From: Citrus sinensis
Lineage: Eukaryota; Streptophyta; Magnoliopsida; Sapindales; Rutaceae
Assembly (NCBI RefSeq): GCF_022201045.2
Contig: NC_068560.1
Location: 33,691,001 to 33,755,000, forward strand
Direction of reading: 5' to 3'
DNA length: 64,000 bases
Positions 22,653-35,700 of this stretch are shown one piece after another (position 1 is the stretch's first letter; each line of letters begins with the position of its first letter). The translations under genes and the position numbers were made by a program. The notes under the pieces are model-generated. The model saw only the letters and a program-made list of their open reading frames with translations, had not been told where the DNA came from and ran no database searches.

Positions 22653-25600
22653 ATGGCGATTTGGTTAACAAAATCAAGAGCCATGGCCCAATGCTTACGG
22701 CAAAGAGTCGGTTTGCTGAGGATATTAAGTGGCCAGAGTTGTTCATCCCCATCAACCATATTCCCACTTCAGCAATATAATTCACCATCACTTCCAAGCA
22801 AAACCCTTTTCTCGCCGGGGCGTTCCGAGTCCACCGTTGCTGCCAATCAGCTGGATTCTTTGTCTTCCAGTGACAGCGATGATGATCATCAGGTAACATA
22901 GTTATATTTAATTTAGCTCTGTGTCATTACCACATCTCTATACACGCTTGTTAGTTGTTATTTTCTGATTCTCTGATTACCGAAAGATTGCTTTGTGCAA
23001 ATCTGTTAAACTGCAATTAGTGATAACAAGGCTGGTAGCAGCCTATATATATGTCTTTAAGTTCTAACGGTTGCATTTCTTTCCTCTCTCCTTTTCTTTA
23101 ACTTCTTTCCTATTTGATTCTGAAAAAATAAGTATGCACCAGAAAACACAACTCCCAACTCTTTTTATAAATCTTATGTGAACTCAGAAATCAGGTTTTT
23201 TTTTTAAATTTTTTATTTTTAATGATTCTTTGTTGCTATTGAAAAAATTAAGGAGTGATAAAAGCTACTTTTTAAGTGGGTTGATGGAACCGCAGATGTA
23301 TACCAATGCACTAAAGTTAATGATTCTTTTTTTTTTTTTTTTATGTCTTCCACTCAGAAAATGTTTTGGTATACGTAGCCTTATTTGTAGTAATTTTTTT
23401 TTTTTTTTTTTAACTATTGTCAATCATGGACTAAAAGAAGAGTATTTCAATTCTAAATATACTTTTAATCAACTAATCAAAACCACCGTAGAACTCTCAT
23501 GTGCTCCATCCGTAGAACTCGCTTCGTTATCACATGTTATGAGATCATGAATTTGAAATCTTATAAATATAAAGAACCGTTGCCAACTTTATATTTTTTT
23601 TTATCATATCCGTACCGTATGTTAGACTTGAAGCAGGATGAGATCGATTCGATGATAATCTTTAATTAAGTCCACTTTCTCTCTCATAATCTTTAGTGTT
23701 TGATTCGTGCATTGACGGTTCCTCTATAAAGATACAAATAAATAGAATCTGCCATGTGTGTACGTGAATTTTCTAAAATAAAACTCCAAAGATGATAAAT
23801 CTTCCAGCACTGATGGGATTCGGCCTCCTCCTCACATCCTTATCCTCCGTCGGCTTGGATCCTGCCGGTGCCAATAATTATAAGCGTTTTGGTAACATAA
23901 AGGAAACACATGAAAACAAAAATCAATAATTATAATTATTATCTCGCTTGAAGGCCGACGGATAAATTTTAAACCACATATTGTTTGCCTTGGATTGCCC
24001 GTCGGGCAGACTGATTTTGACCAATGTGATCACTTCAATTTTATCTTGTTGTGCTTGCCCCATCGTGAAAGGAATTTAGAACTTGTTTAGTTCCTGTCTG
24101 ATGTAGTTATAATCAATGTTATGTTCTTACTCTTGAGTTTTAATTTCTTGGATCAAAATTTTCATTATTGACCCCAAATTTCGTGTACGTGGCCTCTAAC
24201 AAATTGGGCTATGTTAAAATTAGTATATTACATTAGTGTGCAAGATATGGTTATCTAAACCTTGGGATGCAAATATGTACGCTAAAATGGGATTTGAGAT
24301 TACTATAGAGCTTAATTATTGGTACAAAATTCCCCCACCTGCTTGCCAAATTGCTCTGCTCCCACGCAACGCATTGTTTTAAATGAAAACAAAATTTTAA
24401 TTTAAAATCATACAAAATTGGTAGGGACGGGGCTGATCAAAAGAAGACGGTACGGGGTATCTAGCGCAACCAACTAATAATGTAGGCGGCCGCTTCCTTT
24501 TACTTTCATATGCGTAGGCCCAACGTCGTTGGGATTTAACTTCATTTTTCTCCTTTTTTTTTCCCCCCCCAAAAAAAAGCTGATATTTAATAAATATTTT
24601 TTAAAAACGTGCCCATAGTCAAACTTTAAAAACATTAACAATAATTATAATATTTTTATTATTTAAAAAGAAAAAAAAAAGCACCACGTTTCAATTGTCA
24701 TGTATTTCTATTGCGTAAATAACACTTAAAGTATATTAATTTGGATTTTGAATATTGAGCCGAAAAGGGGCATTGCAATTTTTAACATTTCGATTCTCTC
24801 GTTGTGGCAGGTCTTGGATTTTCCCGGAGGCAAAGTTGGATATACTTCTGAAATGAGGTTCATTCCTGAGTCTTCAGAGAAAAGAGTGCCTTGTTTTCGA
24901 GTTCTTGATGACAATGGAGAGCTAATCAAGGGCAGTGATTTTCAACAGGTACACATATATAATATAACTTCCTTTATTAATGATCATATTTTTCAATACC
25001 CGATTCTCAAGATTCATCAAAGTTCAAGAGCTTGCGATTTTGGCTTGGTGGTTTCATTAGGTGAGCAAGGAAGTTGCTGTAAAGATGTATAGCCATATGG
25101 TCACACTGCAGGTAATGGACTCTGTATTGTACGAAGCACAAAGGCAAGGGAGATTTTCTTTCTACCTTACAACAATTGGTGAAGAAGCAATCAACATAGG
25201 ATCAGCAGCTGCACTCAGCGCCGATGATTTTATCTTGCCTCAGGTAACCATAGGCTGTATACATATATATACATAGATCAGCTCAATAATTTCTTGCATT
25301 TGAAGCTAACGCAACTTCATGTATCCAATGCCAATGTGCTCATGCCAGTACCGAGAGCCTGGAGTACTCTTATGGCGTGGCTACACATTGCAACAATTTG
25401 CAAACCAGGTGTTTGCAAACAAGGCTGATGATGGGAAAGGCAGACAGATGCCAATTCATTATGGGTCTAAAAAGCTTAACTACATCACCATATCGTCACC
25501 TATCGCGTAAGCTATCTTGATCATGTCTAGAACATATCTTCAAATTATCACGTACACTGTCATCTCTGATTATTTTCATTGCAATCTATGATTGTAATTC

Positions 25601-26682
25601 AGTACACAACTTCCTCAAGCTGTTGGTGTGGCTTATTCTCTTAAAATGGAGAAAAAGGATGCCTGTGCAGTTGCTTATACTGGAGATGGCGGCACCAGTG
25701 AGGTGATTACTAGCAGCATAATTCCTCTTCCTATATCCTTTCCTTGGGATTTAAATTGTCTTTTTGCTCATTTTTCTAGTTGTGTTGATTCAGGGAGATT
25801 TTCATGCCGCATTGAACTTTGCAGCAGTTATGGAAGCCCCTGTCGTCTTCATCTGTCGCAACAATGGCTGGGCCATTAGTACCAATATATCAGAACAATT
25901 TCGAAGTACTGCTATCACTTCTTTTTTTTTAAAAAAAAAAAAAATTCTCATTAATAAAAATTTTGGGATCACACTACATACTTTTTGCAGGCGATGGTAT
26001 TGTTGTTAAGGGTCGTGCATATGGTATCCGAAGCATACGAGTAGATGGAAATGATGCACTTGCTGTTTATACCGCAGTTCAGGCAGCTCGTGAAATGGCT
26101 ATCAGTGAAAAGAGACCTGTGTTAGTAGAGGTAAGATTGAATTTCCTCTGGTGAAAAGTTTGTAGGCAATTTAGCCATAACTTTTCTGAAAATTTGGAAC
26201 TTTGTTCCAATTTTCAGGCCCTTACATATCGAGTAGGACATCACTCAACCTCGGATGATTCCACCAAATACCGAACACTTGATGAAATCGAGTACTGGAA
26301 AACAGAACGAAGTCCTGTCAATAGATTTAGGAATTGGGTGGAAAGGCAAGGCTGGTGGAGTGAGCAAGAAGAAACCGAGCTTCGAAGTAGCATCAAGAAA
26401 CAGGTGATCTAAACTAGTGCAGATATCTGTATACTTGCTAGCAGTCCCCTTGACATTGCCAATCATTTTCACAGTACTTGCGTATTCAGACTAAAGTAAT
26501 TTAATTTCTTGCAGTTGTTGCAAGCAATTCAAGTTGCAGAGAAAACAGAAAAGCCGGCGATTACAGAACTGTTCTCCGATGTATATGATGTTCCCCCATC
26601 AAACCTTGCTGAGCAAGAGAAACAGCTGAAAGAAATTATCCAAAAATATCCACAAGACTATCCCACTGATGTTCCTGTATAG
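22653..26682 (+). CDS. Branched-chain 2-oxoacid dehydrogenase E1 subunit alpha, mitochondrial
   Basis: Nine exons: 22653-22892, 24811-24948, 25061-25243, 25349-25506, 25603-25702, 25794-25905, 25991-26130, 26218-26403, 26515-26682; 474 aa; all introns GT-AG. With E1-beta it decarboxylates the 2-oxo acids from Leu, Ile and Val using thiamine diphosphate and passes the acyl group to E2 in mitochondria. Residues 1-80 form a basic and Ser-rich, targeting-type N-terminus. The thiamine-diphosphate motif is GDG at 267-269 through NN at 296-297. The loop YRVGHHSTSDDS (361-372) contains the serine (S367) that is phosphorylated by the kinase in mammals. YREPGVLLWRG and RQMPIHYGS are further family signatures. 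Intron 1 is unusually long (1.9 kb). AATAAA at 26701 is a likely poly(A) signal. Arabidopsis counterpart At1g21400 (from memory). Confidence 0.95.
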
Positions 26683-27546
26683 ATTTCACGTGGCTACTTC
26701 AATAAAATGTGTAGAATAAAGGGGGGAAACGGAAAGATAAAAAATAAAACTCCTGAAAACTCCATATAAATGAAAAATGTAGCGTCAATAAGTTTCTACA
26801 TGCCATGTACATTTTGATAGTAATAAAGCAATCTATACGTAATTATAGTATCACTATCGTCTTATATTTATATGCTGGCCTTGCTTAAGTTCAATTAAGC
26901 ACATTGAAATGTGGTAAACAATTTTAACAATTCATAAAATTCACATTAATCACATGTGAACTGGTCGAGCTGGTCTAAGGTCCTGGATTGGCCGTCCCTA
27001 TAGACCAGTTAACTTGGACCGCAAATTTTCGCGGGATTCAAGCATCAACAAGGTTTATATAACTCAAATTAATGATACACTGAGACGTGGTCTCCAATAT
27101 CATGTAAAAGAAAGTAAAGTTAGGAGCTGCCCAAGCAGAGGTATAAAACAAAGAGAAGAAGGTAGTCTCTGTCATGCAAGAGCCTCGTAATCTACTAATT
27201 GTCTGCATTTGGTTTGGACGGCGCCATTTTCAGGCATAAATTCACACGATGTTGGAATATCCAAAAGTATATGTTTCTTCATATGCTCGAATCTTCTTTG
27301 CTCCCTACGTACAAACAGAAACCAATTCTTGTAAAGAAAAGAAAATGTTAACAAACAAACAAACAAACAAATAAAAGGCATCCATTACTCTGTCAAATGA
27401 AAAGACGATGGGGTAATGAATACCCCGTTTATATTTGCACTATTTAAAACCCGTATCCATTACTAAAATCTTCAAAGAAAAAAGACCTTAGAGCAGTTTC
27501 TTGAACTAATCATAAACTAGCTACTTGGCTGCTATTTTAATTATTA
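26683..27546. other. Spacer between E1-alpha and kinase genes
   Basis: Contains the 3' UTR of the E1-alpha gene, a tRNA-Leu-like relic at about 26957-27048, an AAAC-type short repeat near 27352-27372 and the promoter of the kinase gene. No protein-coding region seen. Confidence 0.5.
26957..27048 (+). pseudogene. tRNA-Leu-like relic (pseudogene or SINE head)
   Basis: The string TGGTCGAGCTGGTCTAAGG followed by TCCTGGATT closely resembles the D-arm and anticodon-arm start of plant nuclear tRNA-Leu (TGGCCGAGTGGTCTAAGG, then CGCC.GA). A T-arm-like GGGATTCAAGC follows at 27033-27043. I could not pair a full acceptor stem, so it is not called as a working tRNA. It could equally be the head of a tRNA-derived SINE. 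Confidence 0.4.
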
Positions 27547-30500
27547 ATGGAGACTCCTCCTTCGCCGTCTCATGTTGTGATTGCCTATGATGCAACTAAG
27601 GAACGTACTGAACATGAACTTAATCTCACCATTAATAGGGTGAGACTGCGGGGTGACATTCTTCGTACCGGTGATACGCTTGTTGTGTTTGGCGTTTTGC
27701 ATAGAGTGACTCACCCCAGTGAGTGTTTTTTTATGGATTGCTTTGCCCCGTGTATGCAAACTGTTTATGTTTGTAACGGTTGTGTGCTTATCCGGGCCTT
27801 TATGATTCAATATCTTTACTGACTACTGGGTTTTTTTTATTAAAGATAGATTTTTCAATTATCTTCTTTTGTTGAGATTTATCACATTATTCCTTTGATG
27901 TGTGCCTAGCGATTGGATCTGTTCTGTTATGTAGTTGCTGATATACATTTTTATGCAATTGAATGTTGTATACTGGCAAGCATTTATTGGTCATGGTGCT
28001 GGGATCAAAATATCTAGAGCAGAATGCTACTGTTGATTACCAAATTGAATGGATATCTGTGTGTATATATTGATATTTATTCATGCATGACATTAAGCAG
28101 AAAATAAACAAACATAAGATAAAATCAGAAAATCAATTAAAATTCTGTGGAGCTATGGCTAAGATGTCTATAGAATGGTAGAACAAGCTAAGTATTTTCT
28201 TATTTATTAATTATTGTGTTGTTTTGGATTGGTGTAGTGGGTTACCAAGCAAAAGCATGTCCTGATGCTTTTGGGGCAAGCATTCGTGCCATGGAGGAAG
28301 AGGTTTTGAAGAAAGTCGATTCATTTTCAAGTATGCTCCTACAAACTGCTGAGGAGTGCGAAGATGAAGGGGTACAACATTAACTACTAAACAGCATCGT
28401 ATAGTATTCAATGGGATGGCCGATTTAAGAGGACATACCACACATTTTCCACTGCTAGAAAAAATATTACTAAAAATTAATGGACAATTACACCCAAAAA
28501 CTCTCAGGTTGGGAACACACTAATTTCTGTCAGGATAATACCAAGAAAACATCGAAATATGACATATCATCATCAGTGATGCATCAAATTTATTAGCGAT
28601 ATGTTGCACTAGCATCATGACCATTTACTTACCTTCTTCGAAATGTACTAATCTATTAAGTCACAGGGGTACTGAAGGGGTTCTATACTATAAAGGGGCC
28701 GCCATTTTCAGGAAATATAGGGGAAAATATTTCTTGCTTCTTGTCTGCTTCTCCAACAACACTGTATGTTTCCATAACAGCGTTTGATGGCCTAATAAAT
28801 GATCTGCTAAAAATGCAAAGATCAGAAACATATAATACAACTCAAGATTAAACAACATAAAACAAAATTATTCCTTTCCTGCTCTATGATTTCAGCAAAT
28901 ATTCACCATGATGCAATGAGATTTTCATGTAAGTAATCACATGCAACTTTGTTATTTGACTGAATTCATACTAGGGAAACAGAGAGTTTTTATCTCTTAC
29001 CACTAGCAATTTTGCTCGTAATTCTAATTGACTTTTATGTTTAGGTCAGCCTCGAAGTCAAGGTTACTGCTGGAACTCCTATTAGGAAGGTCATTTTGCA
29101 GGAGGCTGTTGCCTGTAAAGCAACTTGGATTATACTTGATAGGTAATCTTTCTGTTTTACAAACATGGACTAGTCTCCAGCTCTAATTATTCTGGACAGT
29201 GGAATTTCCGTGTTCTGACTCAGGATCACCATGACTCTGACTGACATCATTCTTTCATATCCCAATATTTTTCCACTCTATTGATGATTTGTGAGGGCGG
29301 TTGGTTGTTTTACTCATACAACATGCTATAACTGCCTACCGCCAGCTAGTGTAGAATATTGGAAGATTTGTGATTTTGCTTTCTTTTTTGGGCTAATATG
29401 TAGCAGCTAAATTAATTTCATGAATTATCACAGGATCATTCTAGCATGCGAATGAAGCCTGAACAATCTGCTTGCCACTTTTATTTTTATATTTTCTTCC
29501 TAGATATCCTTGTTAGTCACTAAATGCTGTGTGGTAGTGTCTACAGACAAATGTTTATGATTCCTTTGTGCAATCTTTGTTTCCCTTTTGTCGTTGTATT
29601 TGCTTCATTAGTAACTGGCAACTCCTAACAGGCACCTCAGACGGGATCTTCAGTTTTATCTGACACGAATACCTTCAAAGGTTGCATTTATTCAAGATAG
29701 CCTTGCTGTGCAAGTTTTGAGAACTCACGCAATAAGTGAAACGGTTATTACAGAGAATAAGTTGTTTTACTCCCCGGCCAAGCCAGTTTCCCAATCGACT
29801 TCTGAAGATAGTGAACACAATGAACAGTCTGTTATCACTTGCAGAAGCTACTCTCTTATCAGTTCCCAGGAAATCACTGATACCTCTAGGACTTCATCTG
29901 CTTACAGATCAGGGGAGCATAGTTTTTCATGGGATTTTGGGTCTTCTTCTAAGAATGAAAAGTCAGGTCAGCAAGCCTTCCCTAGTTAGCCACATAGATA
30001 TCTTATATGACATGATAAAATACTGTCTCCATTTGTTTTCTACTAAATCCTTACAATTGAATCCAAGGCGAATGACATGTTGTTATGACAAAGAACAAAA
30101 GTGAAGAGGGTTTTATCATTATAACTTAATACAACTTTTGAGGAAACAAGAAAGACAACTCTAGAACCCAGAAAAGAACTAAGAGACAAAAACAAATTAT
30201 TGATTCTGAAATCTGAATTATTATTAAAATATATATTTCTGTAAGTCAATTATTTCTGCGTAAGGCACAAGAGGGGGAAAAAATGAACTACCTAGAGAGT
30301 AGAGACAGTCTTAAGAAACGAAAATACCCAGTTGAAATAAAATCACGTAGTAATCTCTAATCAAAGGAATTCTAAAGTTAATATTAGATAAGAAAATAAA
30401 AACCTTTATCTCATTATCATTGAAGGCAGATTTTCGTATTCCAGGTCTGTACGCTCGAGGAGAAAATAAACATTTTGCTTCTCCTCAGCTTGTCCAAAAG

Positions 30501-32735
30501 CAACGAAAAAATGTCTTCCGGCAGAAATCCTCAGTAGCGCCTATTCTTTGTGTTGCATGTGGGATGAAGACTGAATTATATATGAAGGACCCTATGAAAT
30601 TCAGTTTTTCTGAAATTCAACAAGCAACAGGTGATTTCTCAAAGGAGAATTTGCTGGGAGAGGGTGGATTTGGTCATGTTTATAAAGGTGAGCTTAAAGA
30701 TGGACAGATGATTGCGGCAAAGGTAAGGAAAGAAGCAAGTACACAAGGATTTGCAGAGTTTCAGTCCGAGGTATATGTCCTAAATTTTGCACGCCACAAG
30801 AACATTGTGATGCTTTTGGGTTTTTGTTGCAAGGAGAACCTTAACATTTTGGTCTACGAGTATATCTGCAACAAGTCTCTTCATTGGCATTTATTTGGTG
30901 AGCAATTTTTGGTCTAAATAAAAACCATCACATTTGTTGCTGGTTCTTTAGCTGCATTTCTAGCTCTTTGTTCCAACTATAAAAATAATTTCCTCTTATT
31001 CTTCCTTTGCGCGCGCGTGTGGCGGTGCACTGTAATTTCACAGAGAATACAGAATATGTTCTTGAGTGGCACCAAAGATATGCTGCTGCCATTGGAACCG
31101 CGAAAGGTTTGCGTTTTCTGCATGAAGAATGCCGTGGAGGTCCTATAATTCATAGAGACATGCGACCAAGCAATATACTTCTCACACATGACTTTGTTCC
31201 AATGGTAAATTAATGTACATATAATCTTTGATACTCTTGTTTTCCCTTGTGATGATTTTGGGTCAATCTATACTGTTTCACATATAGTGAATGCAAATGT
31301 TTTTTATGTAGTTCTATGAGCTCACATGTAATCTCTTGTTATTGATAGAGTTCATATCATCAACATTATTTGACAACAAGGGTTTATATTTGACAATGAC
31401 GAGAGTCTTTTGATACTGCAGAAAGTGTGATATAGTGCTTATAATCTATGTTATTTTGATGTGACAATTGTGATTGCTAAAATACGTGAATGATGGTTGA
31501 AAATCAACAGAGGATCTACGAAACTATATTTTCTTTCATTATTTTGTCACTTATTTGTACTACAATATGTTTGTGGTTTTTCGTCTGCAAACAAGACCAG
31601 TGCCGGGGGCATTATAGTTGATAGTATAATGTATTCTATACACAGCTAGGTGACTTTGGCCTCGCCAGATGGAAGACAACTGATGATCCTGTGCAGACTA
31701 AAATACTAGGCACACTCGGGTATAACCTCTATCAGATTTCTACTTCTCAGGTTTTGGCATACTAAAATAGGATCTCTATGCATTTTAGTAAATAGGATTG
31801 AATACGAAAATTCCTTTATGTGCATGGTATACACCTAATCCATCGAATTGAGGACTAAAGTAGGCTTTTTTGTTCAATTAGTTACCTTGCTCCAGAATAC
31901 GCAGAGAATGGTATAGTCTCCATAAGAACAGATGTCTATGCATTTGGCATTATTCTGTTACAACTTATGTCAGGACGCAAGGTGGTTGATATGAATGGAG
32001 AAGAACCTCAACAATCTCTGAGACAATGGGTATGTCGGTTTCTGGGTATCTCTGATCTCTGCGTCAATAACTGAAAATATTTCTGAGGATGAAATAAGGC
32101 CTTATGTGTCCTTTTTTGGCTAAACAAGAGAGGCTTCTATTTATTGTTATGTTCATTTGCTGTTTTAGGCAGAACCGCTGATTGAGAAGCTTGCATTACA
32201 TGAGCTCATTGATCCTCGTATCGAAAATTCATATGACACATACGAATTATACCTGATGGCTAAAACAGCATACTTGTGCGTGCAAAGGAATCCTGAAGGG
32301 CGGCCATCAATGGGAGAGGTAATTGGACTCAGAATTTGATGCTTTAGCTTCTTTCATGGTTTGACAACAATTTAAAATTGGCGAATGGATTCTTTCATGC
32401 TCAAGGTAGTGAAATAATTTACTAAAAAAATATTTAATGTCAATGAATGAACCCATTTGCAAGCATGAAAATGTATGCGCATATCAGTACTAGTATCAAT
32501 TATATATAGATAATTTCATGATAATCAAAAAAATTGTTGATGACTGATTCACAATAATCAAGTGTCTTCTAATTAATTTTAATATACATGCATCACTCTG
32601 CTGCCACTTCTTTCTCAGACATAATAAATTCCAACTACTCGGTTAACACCACAGGTTGTGCGTCTACTTGAGGGGGAAAATGATCGTTTTCACCACTTAG
32701 GGGAGAAATTTGTACAGCGTCATCATACAAAATGA
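27547..32735 (+). CDS. Cytoplasmic kinase with N-terminal USP-like (adenine nucleotide alpha hydrolase) domain
   Basis: Ten exons: 27547-27718, 28238-28371, 29045-29142, 29632-29966, 30445-30897, 31044-31204, 31646-31719, 31882-32029, 32169-32318, 32655-32735; 601 aa; all GT-AG. Residues about 8-165 form a universal-stress-protein-like fold (HVVIAYDAT..., VTAGTPIRKVILQEA). A Ser-rich linker follows. The kinase domain from about 298 has a Gly loop GEGGFG (318-323), Lys339, Glu355, HRD (434-436), DFG (454-456) and APE (479-481). No signal peptide or membrane segment is visible. HRDMRPSN replaces the usual HRDLKPEN; family members are often named inactive kinases, yet all catalytic residues except that Lys-to-Arg change are present. 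Closest in memory to At3g13690/At1g55200. Function: probable signalling kinase, substrate unknown. Confidence 0.88.
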
Positions 32736-35700
32736 TGAAGAAAATGATACACTTTATCCTCTCATCGGTGTTAGAAGTTTCTGCATACCATCTTTTCCCG
32801 ATTTTTCGGACATTTCTCCTGGTTCAATTGTTAGTCACAGGTAACTTTGCTTCTTGGTTCAATTGTTGCTTTATAAAAAATACAAGGGATAAAGTAAGAG
32901 TCTTGCTTTCTCCACTTTCGTATAGTAAAGGTATGCACTCACTCATTCAATCTAATTTCTCATCTATCGCCTGGGAATAATTTTCCCCTACTTGTTCCGC
33001 AATTAACTGCATAGGCAAACTCACACGCGTTTTAGATATATGTTGAAGCGCAAAGCAATAAAAATTAACACAATTCTGAATAATGATATGTATATTGATG
33101 AAAATTTCACATATGAGGATCTGGATATTTTCCCTAATAAAATACTAGAAATCAAAAGAAACAGAACGCAAAAAATATAAGCTAAATCTGAGTTTCCTAG
33201 AAAAAAAAGATAAGAATAATACAAGTTTCTTAATAGAGCTAGGAATTTGGTGAAAATAACATGGACCTCTTAAAGACTATGCAACTTGATTGTTTCACCA
33301 ACAACTTCGAAATGGTGTATCACACGACTCAATTCGACACCGGCAGTGCAAGTAATGAACGGTACCATGAAGTTGCGTACCCCTAGCACACTACATCCTA
33401 CAACAATATGATGAACAAAGGTACTAAGGAAATGAAGGAGCCTCTGTTAAAGTTGACAAAACTCATGCAACTTGATGAACTGGGGCATGAGTGATCATTG
33501 TGATTTGTAATACGACGCGAGAGTTGACAAATTAAAAACAAGTTTGATGATGACTGGGAGACTGTTGTAAGAGAAAGATATAACTTCAGAACATGGGATA
33601 TTGGAAGATATTCGCATCCAACTTCATAGGGATAAGGTTCAAACAACCATTGTGCCATCAACAGCAACACGAATTCTTGGTTCCACGAAGGCACTCAACA
33701 AAAAGTTGAGGTGACTGCAAACGCGACGTGTTAAGCTTTGATTACTTTGCAGACGATTTTCTTTTCCGAGTCGGTCTACAATACGGTATTACAGTCGTTG
33801 AACTTTTTTGATTTTTTTTTTCAAATTATATTCCATGACCTTTGGGTGATACTTCTAGAATTTCAACATGAAACTTGAGAAAGTGAAATGTCCCTGACAA
33901 TAAAGCCACTATATTATAGTTTTGCCTCAGATTCCATTCAAAGTCATTTTAACTAACCCATCAAAAATTGAGGCACTAAAGGTCTATTCATGGCACCAGA
34001 CACCAGCCTGTGTGAGGAGGATATAAAGACATATTGAAGTGGACTGAACAACAGTACACACCACACAAGTTTGAGTCTAGAGGGAATCATTAGGGTTTTG
34101 GCTTGCTCCACATATCAAAATAAAGCATGTTATTCTTTTTTTTTTTTTTTTTTTGGGAGAAGAATAAAGCATATTATTCTAGATTGAAATGGACTTCAAT
34201 TTGGGAAGGATATAATATAAATCCATCTCTACAGCTAGTTAAAGTGTCTTTGTAGCATTTTTTTTTATTTGTCTCCGTCTTCATATCTGTCACACGTAGA
34301 TTGGCCATGGTGAGTATCACTTGCAAATTGCAATAATCACCAAGAGTACCATTATTACTCATCACTAACAAAGGCCAGCGTAAGTTATTTCAAGATATTC
34401 ATTAGGCTTGTTTTAGAGGATATTGATAATGATAATCAACAATCATTTTGACGATAAATGTTAATTATACCCACAGTTAAAGCACCTTCGTAAACATTAA
34501 ATGGAGCAGTTCAGAAAATCCTTTTTTTTTCCTTCTTTTAATATTGCATTACATAATACATATCCAGTGATATTACGATTATAAATCACTCGAGACTATT
34601 GATGACGAGTTTAAAAATTTGAGTAGCTTCAAAATTGGAGAAATTTTCTTCAAACAAATTGGGGAGAAATCTAACCCCTCCTTTGAGGGGCTTAAACCCC
34701 GTAATACAATGTTGAAAATAAGTCGTAAAAGGGGGAGATTCTTCTGCTACTCTTATATACTTAACGTATGTCCATTGTTTAGTTGAAAGAAGTTAATAAA
34801 CTATCTCAAGCTCATTTTTGCCAACGATGTGAACTATGATAGAGAATAAGGAGTAAATAAAGTATAAAAGAGACAACATCTACTTAATTGTTAAATCGAT
34901 ACTAGCACAATTGATGATTAAAACCTCTAGGAAAGCAAGGCAACAACTTTAATTTTAATTAGTAATTACTTAAGCCAAGGTTCTTAATTATAGCATTGCT
35001 GCTTAAGCAAAAGTTGACCAACATTAATATCACCTTGTCCCATTCTTGATCACATCGCAACTTCTTTTGTTCACTTCACTCAGTGTGTCTTTTCTTTTGT
35101 TAAGCTTATAATTTTACCTCTTTAGGCGTTATGTACTAACATCTTTTTGGTTGCTTGCTTGCATTATGCTTACTTTGAAACTAGCAAAGCAGCACTGAGG
35201 GAGAGAGTTAAGTGGATCAAAAAGAACCCCAACCATTGGGGAACAAACAACGATCAACGCGTCACATAATTGCAGCATTACACATAAAAAATGAAAAAAA
35301 GTGTATAATTGATCCCCACAGTTGCTAAGGCAACCATATGCATGCATCATGTCTAGAGCTGACAAAAGTTCATACGACTTTGAGAGTGTTAAAAAGTACA
35401 ATCACTTACATCGCGTCTCAAAAAATATTTGAAATTAGTTTAAGTTATTAAGTATAAACTAAAAAAGATTTGGACTTAAATTGAGACATAAAAATAAGAA
35501 TAGTATTGTCGTGCTATACAGAAGATAGATGATTACTTATGTAACTCAAGATAAATTTAACAGTTATGACAACAAAATTAAACAAATAAATAATACTTGA
35601 TTACTAACAAAATCACGTGCCATAAGGATAAAAATGACAAAACAATTGCACACCTAATGATTCAAAATTAAAGGAAAAAAAAAAAAGGACGGTGAGGATT

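Noticed and set aside
25109-25114. A GT donor-like site after CACTGCAG in E1-alpha exon 3
   Set aside because: The protein reads through (MVTLQVMDSVLYEAQRQGRFS) exactly as in the family, so this is exon.
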